Shown piece after piece: positions 52,886 through 62,685 of a DNA stretch of 64,000 bases. The DNA comes from Ignavibacteria bacterium (GTDB taxonomy: Bacteria > Bacteroidota > Ignavibacteria > Tepidaquicellales > Tepidaquicellaceae), in NCBI GenBank assembly GCA_016709315.1, contig JADJMZ010000006.1, forward strand, positions 310,001 to 374,000, given 5' to 3'. Both the position numbers and the translations under genes were made by a program. How positions within the stretch are numbered: position 1 is the first letter of the stretch; every line of letters begins with the position of its first letter. The notes under the pieces are model-generated. The model made no database searches and had not been told where the DNA came from. It saw only the letters and a list, made by a program, of their open reading frames with translations.

Positions 52886-55815
52886 AACCTTTGAAGAATC
52901 CTCAGGATGAACTTATAAATTCTATTGACGGAATTTACCTTGTAGATGCAGGAGCCGGCACAGGTAAAACCTATTCCATCGTAAAGAGATACGAAAAAAT
53001 AGTAAGCAGCAGTGTCAAACCCGAAGATATTTTGCTGATAACATTCACAAAAAACGCGGCAGATCAAATGAAGGAAAAAGTTATCTCAAAGCTATCTTCA
53101 GAAATAAGCGTGACGAAACTGCTTGAAGCTCCTATAATGACATTTCATGCCTTTTGTTCAAGGATTTTAAAAAAGTCGGGTTCGGATGCTCCGTCATATC
53201 TCGGAATCAGCGAATATATTTCACCTGATTTCAATCTTATAGAAAATCCTTCTGTCGAATCCGAAGTCTTCAGAAAATTTTATCTTAATTTTTCAAATGC
53301 AAACAGAGAGAAGTTCGGGGATTTATTCTATATTCTAGACGATCATGATCTGATCTTAACAATAATCAAGAAGCTATGCAGTCTCGGAGTGTTTCCTCAC
53401 GCAGAAGGATGGAGCGAGGACGATATGAATACATTGAAAGGAAACTTTGATGAGTTCTGTGAAAAATTTGATAAACAAAATGTAACAGTCATTGGCAAAA
53501 GCGGCAAACCTGTTAATAACAAACTTCATAAAAAATTCTGCAGCGCTGTTAAAGATAAACTTTATACAGACTATGATAAAGAAATTATATTTTCCGAAAA
53601 ATCCATAGATCCCGGTATCAGGGAAGAATTGTTTATTGATGAAGGACAGGAAGAATACATTGAATTCATAAGAGTCGTATATCTTTCATACATAGAATAT
53701 CTTCTTAAGAGGAACATGATCAATTTTGATTTCATTGTCATGTTTGCATACATATCTTTGATGAACAAGCCGTCAGTGAGAAACAATAACAGATTTGACT
53801 ATATAATGATAGATGAATTTCAGGACACGGATGAAATACAGTTCAGACTTATAATGCTTATTTGCAATAAAATGAGCGGAACTGCTAATCTATGCGTAGT
53901 CGGGGACTGGAAACAGAGCATTTACGGATTCAGGAATTCGAAGATAGAGAATATCACATCATTCGCCGAAAACCTGAAATACTTTAAAGATGAACTTAAT
54001 AAAGATACAGAGAGAGTTGATTATGATGTAAATAAATTTAAAAAAATAATATTCGAAAACAATTACAGAAGTTCCGGAGATATTCTTAATTTCAGTAAAT
54101 TCACTCTGCGCATACCGGCAACTGCGGATGAAGAAGTAGATACGGAAAATATTGATACAAATTTTAAGGATGCTTTAAAGCCGCAGAGAGATCTTCAGGA
54201 TCTTTCAGAAATAAAATTTTACAAAGCGGCAGACAGAAAAGATGAATACCGGTTAATTCTCTCTAAGATATCCGAACTTGTAAATGAAAAAGATAAATAC
54301 AGGATCCGTGAATTTGACGGAAGGACAGGTGAAGTAACAGATGAGAGACCTGTCAGATATTCAGATATCTGTATATTATCGAGGACAAAAAAGTTTTGTC
54401 TGGAACTTTACCGTGAGGGAAAGAAATCCGGAATTCCGGTTAACTATAAGGGAGGTCTGGAGTTGTTTGCAAGCGAACAGGGTATTCTTACACTTGCATG
54501 GCTTAAGCTTTTGATTAATGATAAAGATATATTCGGGTGGCTGCCTGTACTGGAAAAAGAAGGATACACATTTAATGAAATAAAACATTTAAGAAATAAA
54601 ATTCTCGAAGCAAATCCGGGGGAGAAAAATTTATCTTTCATGCCGGAAGACCTTGATAAATTCCTTAAAAGAATCAGGAAATACAGGAGCAATATACTAT
54701 TTGCGGTTGATGAAATTCTGAGCAGGTATAAGTACAATGATGATACCGGGAATAAAATTATCACAGTAATAAAGAAGAGAATAGAATCAGAGCTGATATC
54801 CCTCAATGAGCTTGTGCAGATAATTGACAGTTCGATCGACATGGAATACGACATCGAGCTTGGGAACACAACAGATGCAGTTCTAACACAGACTATACAT
54901 TCATCCAAAGGACTTGAATATCCGGTAGTGATATTAGCAAACATAAATTCAAGAGTGTTTCCCGGATTCAAGAGTGATAAAGGAACGCTTACATTCAATA
55001 CAATTGCCGGTTTGCGGGGCAAGAAATTTTTCGGAAAAAAGAACGGGATATATTTTAAATTCAATAACTGGAAAACGGATCTGGTAAATGCAACAGTGAA
55101 AAAAACCGATTATGACGAAGACAGAAGATTACTATACGTGGCGGTCACGAGAACGAAGCAATATCTTTATATGACATCAGGTAATCCTTCCGCATTATTC
55201 AGTAACCTTGCATTAGAATCAGGAAAGGACATTATTGAGGATTTCTCTTATGAAATAAAAAGTCTGAAGGAGGAAAAGAGTGTGGAAACCCCAAAGATAA
55301 AACTTGAGCAAAAAATAAAGAGAAGCAGAAAGTTTATCTCCCCGCATTCACTTATGAATGAAAGTGAAGAGCATAAAAATACTAATTATAATTCTGATAC
55401 AGAAAACTCATTTACTGTCAGTGCAAAAAACAGATATGCATTCGGATTAAAAATACACACTGCTGCGCATAGAATTGCAAACGGAATAACAGCGGAGAAA
55501 GACATACCTGAAACAGAAAGAATTAGTAAATTCATTTCAGGTCTTAATGCAGACGAAATAAAGTCAGAAGTTGATTTTCTTATGCCTGACATTGAAAGCG
55601 GAAATATAATACGCGGAACTATAGATCTGATCGCATTTTATAAGGACAGAATAGAAATATTTGATTACAAGACAGACAAGAATAAAAATAATTTAGAAAA
55701 ATATAAAATGCAGTTGTCAGTTTATAAAAAAGCATTGAAAGAGATTTGTAAGGATAAAAAACTCATTGCTAAGATATTTTTTGTAAGTCTTGATGAGATA
55801 GAGGAGGTCGCTTAA
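52876..55815 (+). CDS. AddA-like UvrD-family helicase-nuclease
   Basis: 979 residues. Helicase motifs in order: Walker A 'DAGAGTGKTYS', 'TFTKNAADQMKEKV', 'MTFHAFCSRIL', Walker B 'MIDEFQDTDEIQ', 'VVGDWKQSIYGFRNS', 'NNYRSSGDIL', 'TIHSSKGLEYPVVIL' and 'LLYVAVTRTKQYLY'. The C-terminal PD-(D/E)XK nuclease has 'RGTIDLIAF', 'IFDYKTDKN' and 'QLSVYKKAL'. With the AddB-like partner it should unwind and degrade broken ends for RecA loading. It is shorter than Bacillus AddA (about 1230 residues). Start overlaps the partner gene by 10 bp, indicating coupled translation. Confidence 0.9.
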   Translation: MALKPLKNPQDELINSIDGIYLVDAGAGTGKTYSIVKRYEKIVSSSVKPEDILLITFTKNAADQMKEKVISKLSSEISVTKLLEAPIMTFHAFCSRILKKSGSDAPSYLGISEYISPDFNLIENPSVESEVFRKFYLNFSNANREKFGDLFYILDDHDLILTIIKKLCSLGVFPHAEGWSEDDMNTLKGNFDEFCEKFDKQNVTVIGKSGKPVNNKLHKKFCSAVKDKLYTDYDKEIIFSEKSIDPGIREELFIDEGQEEYIEFIRVVYLSYIEYLLKRNMINFDFIVMFAYISLMNKPSVRNNNRFDYIMIDEFQDTDEIQFRLIMLICNKMSGTANLCVVGDWKQSIYGFRNSKIENITSFAENLKYFKDELNKDTERVDYDVNKFKKIIFENNYRSSGDILNFSKFTLRIPATADEEVDTENIDTNFKDALKPQRDLQDLSEIKFYKAADRKDEYRLILSKISELVNEKDKYRIREFDGRTGEVTDERPVRYSDICILSRTKKFCLELYREGKKSGIPVNYKGGLELFASEQGILTLAWLKLLINDKDIFGWLPVLEKEGYTFNEIKHLRNKILEANPGEKNLSFMPEDLDKFLKRIRKYRSNILFAVDEILSRYKYNDDTGNKIITVIKKRIESELISLNELVQIIDSSIDMEYDIELGNTTDAVLTQTIHSSKGLEYPVVILANINSRVFPGFKSDKGTLTFNTIAGLRGKKFFGKKNGIYFKFNNWKTDLVNATVKKTDYDEDRRLLYVAVTRTKQYLYMTSGNPSALFSNLALESGKDIIEDFSYEIKSLKEEKSVETPKIKLEQKIKRSRKFISPHSLMNESEEHKNTNYNSDTENSFTVSAKNRYAFGLKIHTAAHRIANGITAEKDIPETERISKFISGLNADEIKSEVDFLMPDIESGNIIRGTIDLIAFYKDRIEIFDYKTDKNKNNLEKYKMQLSVYKKALKEICKDKKLIAKIFFVSLDEIEEVA

Positions 55816-56012
55816 CTGTTATTCTTCACATATTCCAAAGCAAACAATTCCGCCTGATCCTTATTGCTGAACCAGTATGTTTTAATTTTCTTCTTAAAGA
55901 ACAATATTTTTTTATAAACATAAAGTATCCACATTGACGGATCGGAATTGTCATTTATCAGTACAACTTTTTTATTACCTGAATCTGAAAAAACTTTTTC
56001 ATAAGTGTTCAT
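55812..56012 (-). CDS. Small hypothetical protein
   Basis: 66 residues, with a basic middle ('YKKILFFKKKIKTYWF') and no signal peptide. I do not recognise it. Its end overlaps the convergent helicase gene by 4 bp, and the frame is open with a normal ATG but no clear ribosome binding site. The composition (Trp, Tyr, acidic start 'INDNSDPSMWIL') looks protein-like. It may be a small cytosolic protein; confidence is moderate. Confidence 0.55.
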   Translation of the reverse strand: MNTYEKVFSDSGNKKVVLINDNSDPSMWILYVYKKILFFKKKIKTYWFSNKDQAELFALEYVKNNS

Positions 56013-56255
56013 ATATATAATTTAATTAATATAAGGTAACCTTTTATATACTCAGGAAAAATTTAATAATAAAAGACAATTAAGATTGATAGAAGCAACA
56101 TCGGAATGATTCTGTCCGCAAGTAAACAAATTGTTTTCAATAAACTTCGTTGCAATAATGAAGCGAATATATTTTTTAACATTCTCCGAATGAATCATTG
56201 TTAATTCAGATCGGATAAAGTAAAACTTTAATGTGAAACTTCATTTATAATTAAC

Positions 56256-56263
56256 TATCTTTG
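56256..56263 (+). promoter_or_regulatory. -7 promoter box TATCTTTG
   Basis: A perfect TAnnTTTG box 31 bp before the ATG of the 2TM gene. A TTTA at 56227 is the only -33-like element, so the promoter is judged by the -7 box alone. Confidence 0.4.
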
Positions 56264-56293
56264 TAGAAATTGATTAATTAAAAATTTACTCAA

Positions 56294-56566
56294 ATGAATG
56301 AAGACCTTAAGATGGAAGAAGCAAGGAAAAGAGTAAAAGCTTTGAAAGGTTTTTATATGAATCTTTTCTTTTATATTACAATCAATATTTTTCTTATAAT
56401 TGTAAACTTAGTAACATCGCCTGACCGGCTCTGGTTTTACTGGGTATTATTTGGATGGGGAATAGGAATAGCATTTCAGGCGTTTTCAGTTTTCGGAAAG
56501 AATGCAATATTCAACTCCGGGTGGGAAGAGAAGAAAATAAAGGAATACATGGACAAAAATAAATAA
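56294..56566 (+). CDS. 2TM-domain membrane protein
   Basis: 90 residues. 'EEARKRVKALKGFYMNLFFYITIN' pattern leads into two membrane helices (about 19-40 and 51-68), then a short amphipathic end ('GWEEKKIKEYMDK'). This is the 2TM domain (found alone or before LytTR domains in Bacteroidota). Probably a small inner-membrane protein; function unknown. A -7 box lies 31 bp upstream. Confidence 0.85.
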   Translation: MNEDLKMEEARKRVKALKGFYMNLFFYITINIFLIIVNLVTSPDRLWFYWVLFGWGIGIAFQAFSVFGKNAIFNSGWEEKKIKEYMDKNK

Positions 56567-56709
56567 AGATAAATGTTAAAGATGGAATTGATTAATAGTT
56601 TTTTGTGTGCCTGGTTACGAATATATTGTTCGACAAAGAAACTCACATTGAAAATATTTATAAATTAATGTATTTTAAAAAAAATTTATAGAAATAAACA
56701 AACTGTATA

Positions 56710-57162
56710 ATGAAAATAAGACAAAGAATTTTTTTGAAAGTTATAACTTTACTGCTTTTTATTCTAGCAATAAATATTTCGGGTTGTTGTTTATTTGAAA
56801 CTGATAATCCTGATCTCAGAATAGTAGGTCAAAATTTCCCTCCTGTAGTCGGCATTGGTCAGACATTTAATCCTACATTTACAGTAGGTAATTATTCAGA
56901 CGGAGATTGCGATGCAGCAAAAACAAGTCAGAGCATAGTGAATCTGAAAATGGTGAACAGAGCTACCGGATATCTTCAGGTTAATAACAATTATACTTTG
57001 AATGAACTTGATAATAATGCAACACAAAATTTCAATTCGATAAGTGTAACAATTGAGTCAGCAGGAACTTTTGATTTAACTTTTACAGTAGACCCAAATA
57101 ACACCTCCGGTGAAAAAAATCAGAACAACAATAAAATTACCGGTGTAATAATTGTTCAGTAA
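56710..57162 (+). CDS. Lipoprotein with CARDB-like Ig domain
   Basis: 150 residues. Lipoprotein signal peptide ending 'AINISGC' with Cys at residue 26, so exported and lipid-anchored. The rest is one beta-sandwich of the CARDB type ('PDLRIVGQNFPPVVGIGQTFNPTFTVGNYSDG' pattern and the final 'NNTSGEKNQNNNKITGVI', the NNxxxE-xNN ending typical of CARDB adhesion domains). Likely a small surface-exposed binding or structural protein. Confidence 0.75.
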   Translation: MKIRQRIFLKVITLLLFILAINISGCCLFETDNPDLRIVGQNFPPVVGIGQTFNPTFTVGNYSDGDCDAAKTSQSIVNLKMVNRATGYLQVNNNYTLNELDNNATQNFNSISVTIESAGTFDLTFTVDPNNTSGEKNQNNNKITGVIIVQ

Positions 57163-57232
57163 ACATTACATCATAACATTATACACTTAAATTAATTTAT
57201 ATATTTTTATTTAAATAAATGGAGCAGGTAAT

Positions 57233-57340
57233 TTGCAATACATTGATATAGTCTGGATAGCCGGAATGATATGGCTTATATATTTTTTGTTTTTTAAAAA
57301 AGATACAGACAAAGTTAAAAAAGAAAATATACAGAATTAA
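57233..57340 (+). CDS. Single-pass membrane microprotein
   Basis: 35 residues from a TTG start (57233) with GGAG at 57221-57224, spacing 8. It reads as a short polar start, one membrane helix ('VWIAGMIWLIYFLFF') and a positively charged tail ('KKDTDKVKKENIQN'). Size and topology recall CcmD-like or CcoQ-like microproteins, but no partner genes are near. ettA follows 91 bp later. The reasons to call it are the ribosome binding site and the clean helix-plus-basic-tail layout. Confidence 0.5.
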   Translation: MQYIDIVWIAGMIWLIYFLFFKKDTDKVKKENIQN

Positions 57341-57431
57341 CACAACTCACTTCTTAGCAGACAACAAATTAGCTTAAACCTACGGTTTCAGTTCAGTATA
57401 TTCGTAAATATTAAAAATAAATTTATCACAA

Positions 57432-59105
57432 TTGGCAGACAATAAAATCATTTTTTCAATGGTGGGTGTCAGTAAAATGTATCCACCGCATAAACAGGTT
57501 TTAAAAAATATTTACCTATCATTCTTTTACGGAGCAAAGATAGGAATAATAGGACTTAACGGATCGGGAAAATCCACATTGCTGAATATCATTGCCGGAA
57601 CAGAGCAGAAATTCGAAGGTGAAGTTCATTTCACAAAGGATTATTCAATCGGAATGCTTTCGCAGGAGCCGGAGCTGGATAATACTAAAACTGTAAAGGA
57701 AATTGTTCAGGAAGGCGTTCAGGAAGTTGTAGATGTGCTTAAAGAATACGAAGAAGTGAACAATAAATTTTCCGAGCCGATGGACGATGATGAGATGACC
57801 AAGCTTATAGAAAGACAAGGCGAACTTACGGAGCAGATAGAGCACATGAACGGCTGGGAGATAGATGCAAAACTCGAAAGAGCGATGGATGCGCTCAGAA
57901 CTCCTGACGGTGACGCTCTTGTAAAAAATCTTTCCGGAGGTGAAAGAAGAAGAGTCGCTCTTTGCAGACTTCTGCTGAAAGAACCCGATATCCTTTTATT
58001 AGACGAACCGACAAACCATCTTGACGCTGAATCCATTGACTGGCTTGAGCAATATCTTACTCAATACAAAGGTACTGTAATTGCGATTACGCATGACAGA
58101 TATTTCCTTGACAATGTAGCGGGTTGGATACTTGAGCTCGACAGGGGAGAGGGAATTCCCTGGGAAGGAAATTATTCCTCCTGGTTAGATCAGAAAACGA
58201 AGAGACTTGAGATGGAAGAGAAGCAGGAAAGCAAAAGAAAGAAAACTCTTGAGAGAGAACTTGAATGGGTCAGGATGTCAGCAAAGGCGAGACACGCAAA
58301 GTCAAAAGCGAGACTCCAGGCTTATGACAGAATGATGAATGAAGATTCAAAGAAGAAGGAAGAGAAACTCGAGATATTCATTCCAAACGGTCCGAGACTT
58401 GGTACGAAAGTAATAGAAGCTGTTAAAGTTTCAAAGTCATTCGGAGATAAATTGCTTTACGAAGATTTGAATTTTTCACTTCCGCCTGCAGGAATAGTAG
58501 GAGTCATAGGACCTAACGGAACAGGTAAGACAACACTTTTCAGGATGATACTCGGAACGGAAAAACCCGACAGCGGTTCATTTGATGTCGGTGATACTGT
58601 GAAGCTGGGATATGTGGATCAGGCGCATACTGAGATTGATCCGGAGAAGACAGTGTGGGAAGCGATTTCCGAAGGGAATGAATTTATAGAAGTAGAAGGG
58701 AAGCAATTCAACTCAAGAGCTTATGTAGCAAGATTCAATTTTAACGGAGCAGATCAGGGAAAGCTTGTAAAGGCATTATCAGGCGGTGAAAGGAACAGAC
58801 TTCATCTTGCGCTGACTTTGAAGTCCGAAGCTAATGTACTTCTTCTCGATGAGCCGACAAACGATATTGATGTAAATACACTCAGAGCTCTGGAAGAAGG
58901 TCTTGAAAATTTCGCAGGATGCGCTGTAGTGATATCGCATGACAGATGGTTTCTTGACAGAGTCGCTACGCACATACTTTCTTTTGAAGGTGATTCCAAA
59001 GTTGAATATTTTGAGGGAAGTTATTCTGAATATGAGGAGTTCAAGAAAAAGAAATTCGGTAATGTAGAGCCGAAGAGGATCAAGTTCAAGAAGCTGACTG
59101 CATAA
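57432..59105 (+). CDS. ettA: Energy-dependent translational throttle protein EttA (ABC-F)
   Basis: 557 residues, matching EttA (about 555). Start is TTG: the second codon onward reads 'ADNKIIFSMVGVSKMYPPHKQVLKNI', like the known N-terminus. Two ABC domains: Walker A 'GLNGSGKST' and 'GPNGTGKTT', signatures 'LSGGERRRVALCRLL' and 'LSGGERNRLHLALTL', Walker B 'LLLDEPTNHLD' and 'LLLDEPTNDID'. The arm and linker ('ERELEWVRMSAKARHAKSKARLQAYDRM' pattern) are those of EttA. It binds the ribosomal E site and gates the first peptide bond by ATP level. Confidence 0.95.
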   Translation: MADNKIIFSMVGVSKMYPPHKQVLKNIYLSFFYGAKIGIIGLNGSGKSTLLNIIAGTEQKFEGEVHFTKDYSIGMLSQEPELDNTKTVKEIVQEGVQEVVDVLKEYEEVNNKFSEPMDDDEMTKLIERQGELTEQIEHMNGWEIDAKLERAMDALRTPDGDALVKNLSGGERRRVALCRLLLKEPDILLLDEPTNHLDAESIDWLEQYLTQYKGTVIAITHDRYFLDNVAGWILELDRGEGIPWEGNYSSWLDQKTKRLEMEEKQESKRKKTLERELEWVRMSAKARHAKSKARLQAYDRMMNEDSKKKEEKLEIFIPNGPRLGTKVIEAVKVSKSFGDKLLYEDLNFSLPPAGIVGVIGPNGTGKTTLFRMILGTEKPDSGSFDVGDTVKLGYVDQAHTEIDPEKTVWEAISEGNEFIEVEGKQFNSRAYVARFNFNGADQGKLVKALSGGERNRLHLALTLKSEANVLLLDEPTNDIDVNTLRALEEGLENFAGCAVVISHDRWFLDRVATHILSFEGDSKVEYFEGSYSEYEEFKKKKFGNVEPKRIKFKKLTA

Positions 59106-59688
59106 AGTAAATGCAAGTAATGTTAATATTAGCATTCGCACAAAAATATTTTTAAAATGAAATTTAAAATTCCAAAGATTCAATATCTTCCATCTTTAAG
59201 TCATGTAAAAAAATTTCTTTTCTCTTCAAATGTATTGCCTGTACACATATCAGAGTTTATTACCGGAGGCATAATCAGTTTAATTTTATCTGCTGAAAAT
59301 CTTAGAGTTATTTTTACTTCTATACAATAAATTTATTTTTCAATAAAAGAAATATCTATTATCAGCTTACAGTATGCCTTGATAAATTTAATAAAGAAAT
59401 GTTAGCCCCGAAAAACTTCCGGGGCTGTTTGGTGAAGTTGTAAAGCGAGTCGTTAGGAAAGTCAAATGGCGTGAAATTAGATTTGTCATATTATTTATAA
59501 ATTAACTTAACAAAAATAAACACTTCTATCTGACAATAACATAGATGCTTACCCTCATTTGATGTAAGTATAATTACTCATTTTATTCAGACTGTTTTTG
59601 TGTTTAAAATTACTGAATATTTGAATTGAAATCACATTTGCATAACAGTAATTTTAAGTAGATTCAGTTCATTTAAAATTATAAGATC
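59106..59688. other. Intergenic region after ettA
   Basis: About 580 bp. It holds a 57-codon frame (59157-59330) without a ribosome binding site, not called, and a hairpin AGCCCCG (59404-59410) with CGGGGCT (59420-59426) followed by GTTTGG, which may be the ettA transcript end although it is 300 bp away. No other feature is evident. Confidence 0.45.
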
Positions 59689-60255
59689 ATGAAAACAAAT
59701 ATTGCAGTAATATTATCTGTATGTATTTTTTCATTTGTTCTGATTAATTATTCTTCCGCTCAGAATTACAGTTTCATAGAAAATGAATTCTCTGCTTCCA
59801 CCGGGTTTTCCTCGCAAAACTTATTATCCGATTCGTCTTCCAAAATTAAAAAAATAAGCAGTGATGATTTTCCCGGAAAGAAATCTCCGGTACTTGCCGG
59901 AATATTATCTTTATTCCTTCCCGGCACAGGTCAGATTTATAACGGTCATTGGATTAAAGCCGGCATTCAATGGATAATGCTTGCAGGAAGTTTATATCTT
60001 GCAATTTACGATATTAACTTTGATGAGGAATATTCTACTATGCCGGCAACTACTCTAACCGGATTAATTACCGGCGGAGCTGTCTGGCTGTGGTCTGTAA
60101 TTGACGCTTACATATCATCCGTGAACATTAATAAAGAAAGAAAATCAAAATTTAAATCAGAACGGATAAGTTTTAACAATGGAAAAATTATATTTACTTT
60201 AAATCCGGGAATGGATTTGTCTTCATTCAAAGTAAACCTCAGGGTTGGCTTTTAA
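59689..60255 (+). CDS. Envelope protein with 'SPxLAxxLSxxLPGTGQxYxG' domain (DUF5683-like)
   Basis: 188 residues with a signal peptide (about 1-24, 'YSSAQ'). The core 'KKSPVLAGILSLFLPGTGQIYNGHWIKAG' pattern (about 63-90) is the third example of the DUF5683-like fold in this window and the most TM2-like ('LPGTGQIYNG'). Two or three membrane helices span about 70-150, and the C-terminus ends in strand-like 'SSFKVNLRVGF'. It stands alone, with no visible Shine-Dalgarno before the ATG. Function unknown. Confidence 0.75.
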   Translation: MKTNIAVILSVCIFSFVLINYSSAQNYSFIENEFSASTGFSSQNLLSDSSSKIKKISSDDFPGKKSPVLAGILSLFLPGTGQIYNGHWIKAGIQWIMLAGSLYLAIYDINFDEEYSTMPATTLTGLITGGAVWLWSVIDAYISSVNINKERKSKFKSERISFNNGKIIFTLNPGMDLSSFKVNLRVGF

Positions 60256-60310
60256 TTTAATGAAGAGGTAGAGATTGTTTTTAAGCAATAATAATGGAGA
60301 AGCGAGTATA

Positions 60311-62623
60311 TCAGAAATCTATATTGATCCCTGAATTGAAATTTCTGTTAGGTGCCTGAATCCGTTCGAGTTCCTGATAAGACTCGTCAAGTATATTATT
60401 AACTGCTAAGAAAACTGAAAACTTATTTGAAATTTTCTTGCTTAACTTTGCATTAAGCAAAAAATAAGATTTCGGTTCTTCGTATTTGTAAAAAAGGACT
60501 TCATCAATTTTACTCAGATATCTTCCGTTAAAATTCAAATTAAATCCCTGATAAGAAAAATTAGTAGTAAAATTAAAATTATGTTTCGGTTTGTAGGGAA
60601 GGAAATCGTCTTTTCTGTTTGATGACAGATCTTTTGCATCAAGATAAGTATATCCGAAATTGAAGAAATATTCAAATGGTTCTTTGAACAGATTCATTTT
60701 GGAAGTATAATCAATATAAAACTCAAGTCCCTTTATCTGAGATTTGGCTACATTCTGCACCTGAAAAGGACCGTAAATGGAATTACCTATATTTACATAC
60801 TGAATTAAATTCTTATAATCGTTGAAAAAAAGCGAGAAGTCAAAAGTAAATCTTGCCTTAAACTGTTTTTTTAGTCCGATCTCAAATGAAACTATCTCCT
60901 CCGGTTTAAGTGAAGGATTATAAATAAATTCAAATCCTCCGAACAACTCTTTCTTAAAATATATTTCTGCAATAGAAGGAGCTCTGAATGCCCGACCTCC
61001 GAGAATTCTGTATGATGTGTTATTTAATATTTTATTATTCCATTCCGGTGTATAGACAAATGAAATTTTCGGACTAAGCTGAAATGATTCTACACCTGTT
61101 ACAACTTTATTATAATCAAGTCTGGCTCCGATAGTAGAAGCTAGAATCGGACTTCCGTATTTGCTTTTAACCAGATTGATCTGATCCTGTGCGAAAATTC
61201 CGAAATTGTTCATCTGCTGATTTCCGTACAATATTTCCTTTGGCTCTGATTTCACAATGTTCATCTGAAAATCAAATCCCCCTATCAGATAATTTGATCT
61301 GCCAATCTGAAAATCAACCTGTGAAATATTTCCGAGGTTGTATGAATCAATAAAAGTATTGAGACCTTTCCCGGTATCAGCAAACTGAACAGAAACAGGA
61401 TTATTCGGATTATAAAATGAATTACTGTTTAATTTGTAATAATAAAATCTTGTGGTATATTTAGATTTCGAATTCGGAATCGCTCTGTAAAAAAGATCAA
61501 AACTCTGTGTTTCTTTTTTAATTTCATCACCAAGATATCTGTCTGCTACTTTAAACGGCTCAGCAATGCTTCCGGCTTCTTTCCTCCAGTAATGAGGAAA
61601 ACCGCTTATAGAATTTGTGTACTGAATCGTCGCTTCAAGATCCCTGTTGCTTAATACATCATAAGTAAATTTTCCCGTGAATCCGTAAAATCTGTAATTT
61701 GTCTGCTGCGCATGCCCGTCGTTGTTTAGATAATTTGCATTCAGCAGATATGAAAGCTTTTTCATTGTATTGCTGTGAACAATATCTGCTCCTGAAAATG
61801 AAAGGAGCTTATCAGTAAATTTCAGACTGTCGGATAATTTTTCATAAACTCCGTAATTTATATTAATTTCTGTGAAGGGCTTGTATGTCGGCTTTTTTGT
61901 AATGACATTTATAACTCCGCCAATAGCGCTGCTTCCGTACAAAGATGAAAACGCTCCTTTTACAACTTCAGTCCTTTCAATTATGGAAACCGGTATCAGT
62001 GACCACAAAGCACCTTTGGAATCGCCTGTCAGTTGCTGTCTTCCGTCTAATAATAATAATACTCTGTTGCCGATTCCTCCGCCCGCTACATCAGATGAAC
62101 CTCTGATAGAAAGTGAACTTACATTTATTCCGTTGCTTCTGTTAACTGTAACTCCCTGAACTTCTTCCAGGACATTATCAAAAGTAAGTATGTTCTTTCT
62201 TCCTATCTCTTCAGAATTTACAATTGAAATTGAAGACGGAGTCTGCTGCAGAGTAACCTCTGTTTTAGTTGCTGTCACATTTATTTTCTCAACTTCAATT
62301 TCTACCGGCTCTATAAATATATTAAATGTAAGCTCTGATTCAGGACTTATGGAAATGTTATCTGTAAATTCCCTGTATCCTACATAGGTCGCTTTTATTT
62401 CATAATCACCGGCTGACAAATCCCTGAATTTAAATCTTCCGGAAATATCAGATTGAGTTTTGTAAACAGATTTGGAATTTTTGCTTTTAATAGTAATTCC
62501 TGCAAAACTTAAAATAGCATTTGTTTCTTTGTCAATTACTTTACCCCCTATCGATCCGGTATTTAATTCTGCATAGGCATTCGCAGAAACAAATAGTAAA
62601 TAAAAAATAAGCAGAATCTTCAT
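60311..62623 (-). CDS. TonB-dependent outer-membrane receptor
   Basis: About 770 residues from the ATG at 62621-62623, which gives the signal peptide MKILLIFYLLFVSANAYA; earlier in-frame ATGs (62677, 62716) would add 18 or 31 residues, and the latter overlaps the upstream gene. A carboxypeptidase-regulatory-like domain (about 20-105, 'GSIGGKVIDKETNAILSFAGITI' pattern) is followed by the plug ('VTATKTEVTLQQTPSSISIV', 'SLSIRGSSDVAGGG', 'VVKGAFSSLYGSSAIGGVINVITKK') and a 22-strand barrel ending in Phe. The plug resembles BtuB/siderophore receptors; substrate not known. The start lies inside an intrinsic terminator (62602-62642). Confidence 0.92.
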   Translation of the reverse strand: MKILLIFYLLFVSANAYAELNTGSIGGKVIDKETNAILSFAGITIKSKNSKSVYKTQSDISGRFKFRDLSAGDYEIKATYVGYREFTDNISISPESELTFNIFIEPVEIEVEKINVTATKTEVTLQQTPSSISIVNSEEIGRKNILTFDNVLEEVQGVTVNRSNGINVSSLSIRGSSDVAGGGIGNRVLLLLDGRQQLTGDSKGALWSLIPVSIIERTEVVKGAFSSLYGSSAIGGVINVITKKPTYKPFTEININYGVYEKLSDSLKFTDKLLSFSGADIVHSNTMKKLSYLLNANYLNNDGHAQQTNYRFYGFTGKFTYDVLSNRDLEATIQYTNSISGFPHYWRKEAGSIAEPFKVADRYLGDEIKKETQSFDLFYRAIPNSKSKYTTRFYYYKLNSNSFYNPNNPVSVQFADTGKGLNTFIDSYNLGNISQVDFQIGRSNYLIGGFDFQMNIVKSEPKEILYGNQQMNNFGIFAQDQINLVKSKYGSPILASTIGARLDYNKVVTGVESFQLSPKISFVYTPEWNNKILNNTSYRILGGRAFRAPSIAEIYFKKELFGGFEFIYNPSLKPEEIVSFEIGLKKQFKARFTFDFSLFFNDYKNLIQYVNIGNSIYGPFQVQNVAKSQIKGLEFYIDYTSKMNLFKEPFEYFFNFGYTYLDAKDLSSNRKDDFLPYKPKHNFNFTTNFSYQGFNLNFNGRYLSKIDEVLFYKYEEPKSYFLLNAKLSKKISNKFSVFLAVNNILDESYQELERIQAPNRNFNSGINIDF

Positions 62624-62642
62624 TACAAAGATTCTGCTTATT
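62602..62642 (-). terminator. Intrinsic terminator overlapping the TonB-receptor start codon
   Basis: A perfect 13-bp stem, TAAGCAGAATCTT (62608-62620) with AAGATTCTGCTTA (62628-62640), extendable by two A-T pairs, 7-nt loop. On the minus strand it is followed by TTTTTT (62602-62607). It looks like the terminator of the lipoprotein gene 62686-63210, but the loop holds the ATG of the receptor and the downstream arm plus U-tract encode its first residues. Confidence 0.8.
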
Positions 62643-62685
62643 AATAAAATATTTTTGGACTTAAAGGTAGTGTGCATTTGAAGTA

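Noticed and set aside
59157..59330. 57-codon plus-strand frame after ettA
   Set aside because: No ribosome binding site and no recognisable fold or family; could be a decayed gene but cannot be supported.
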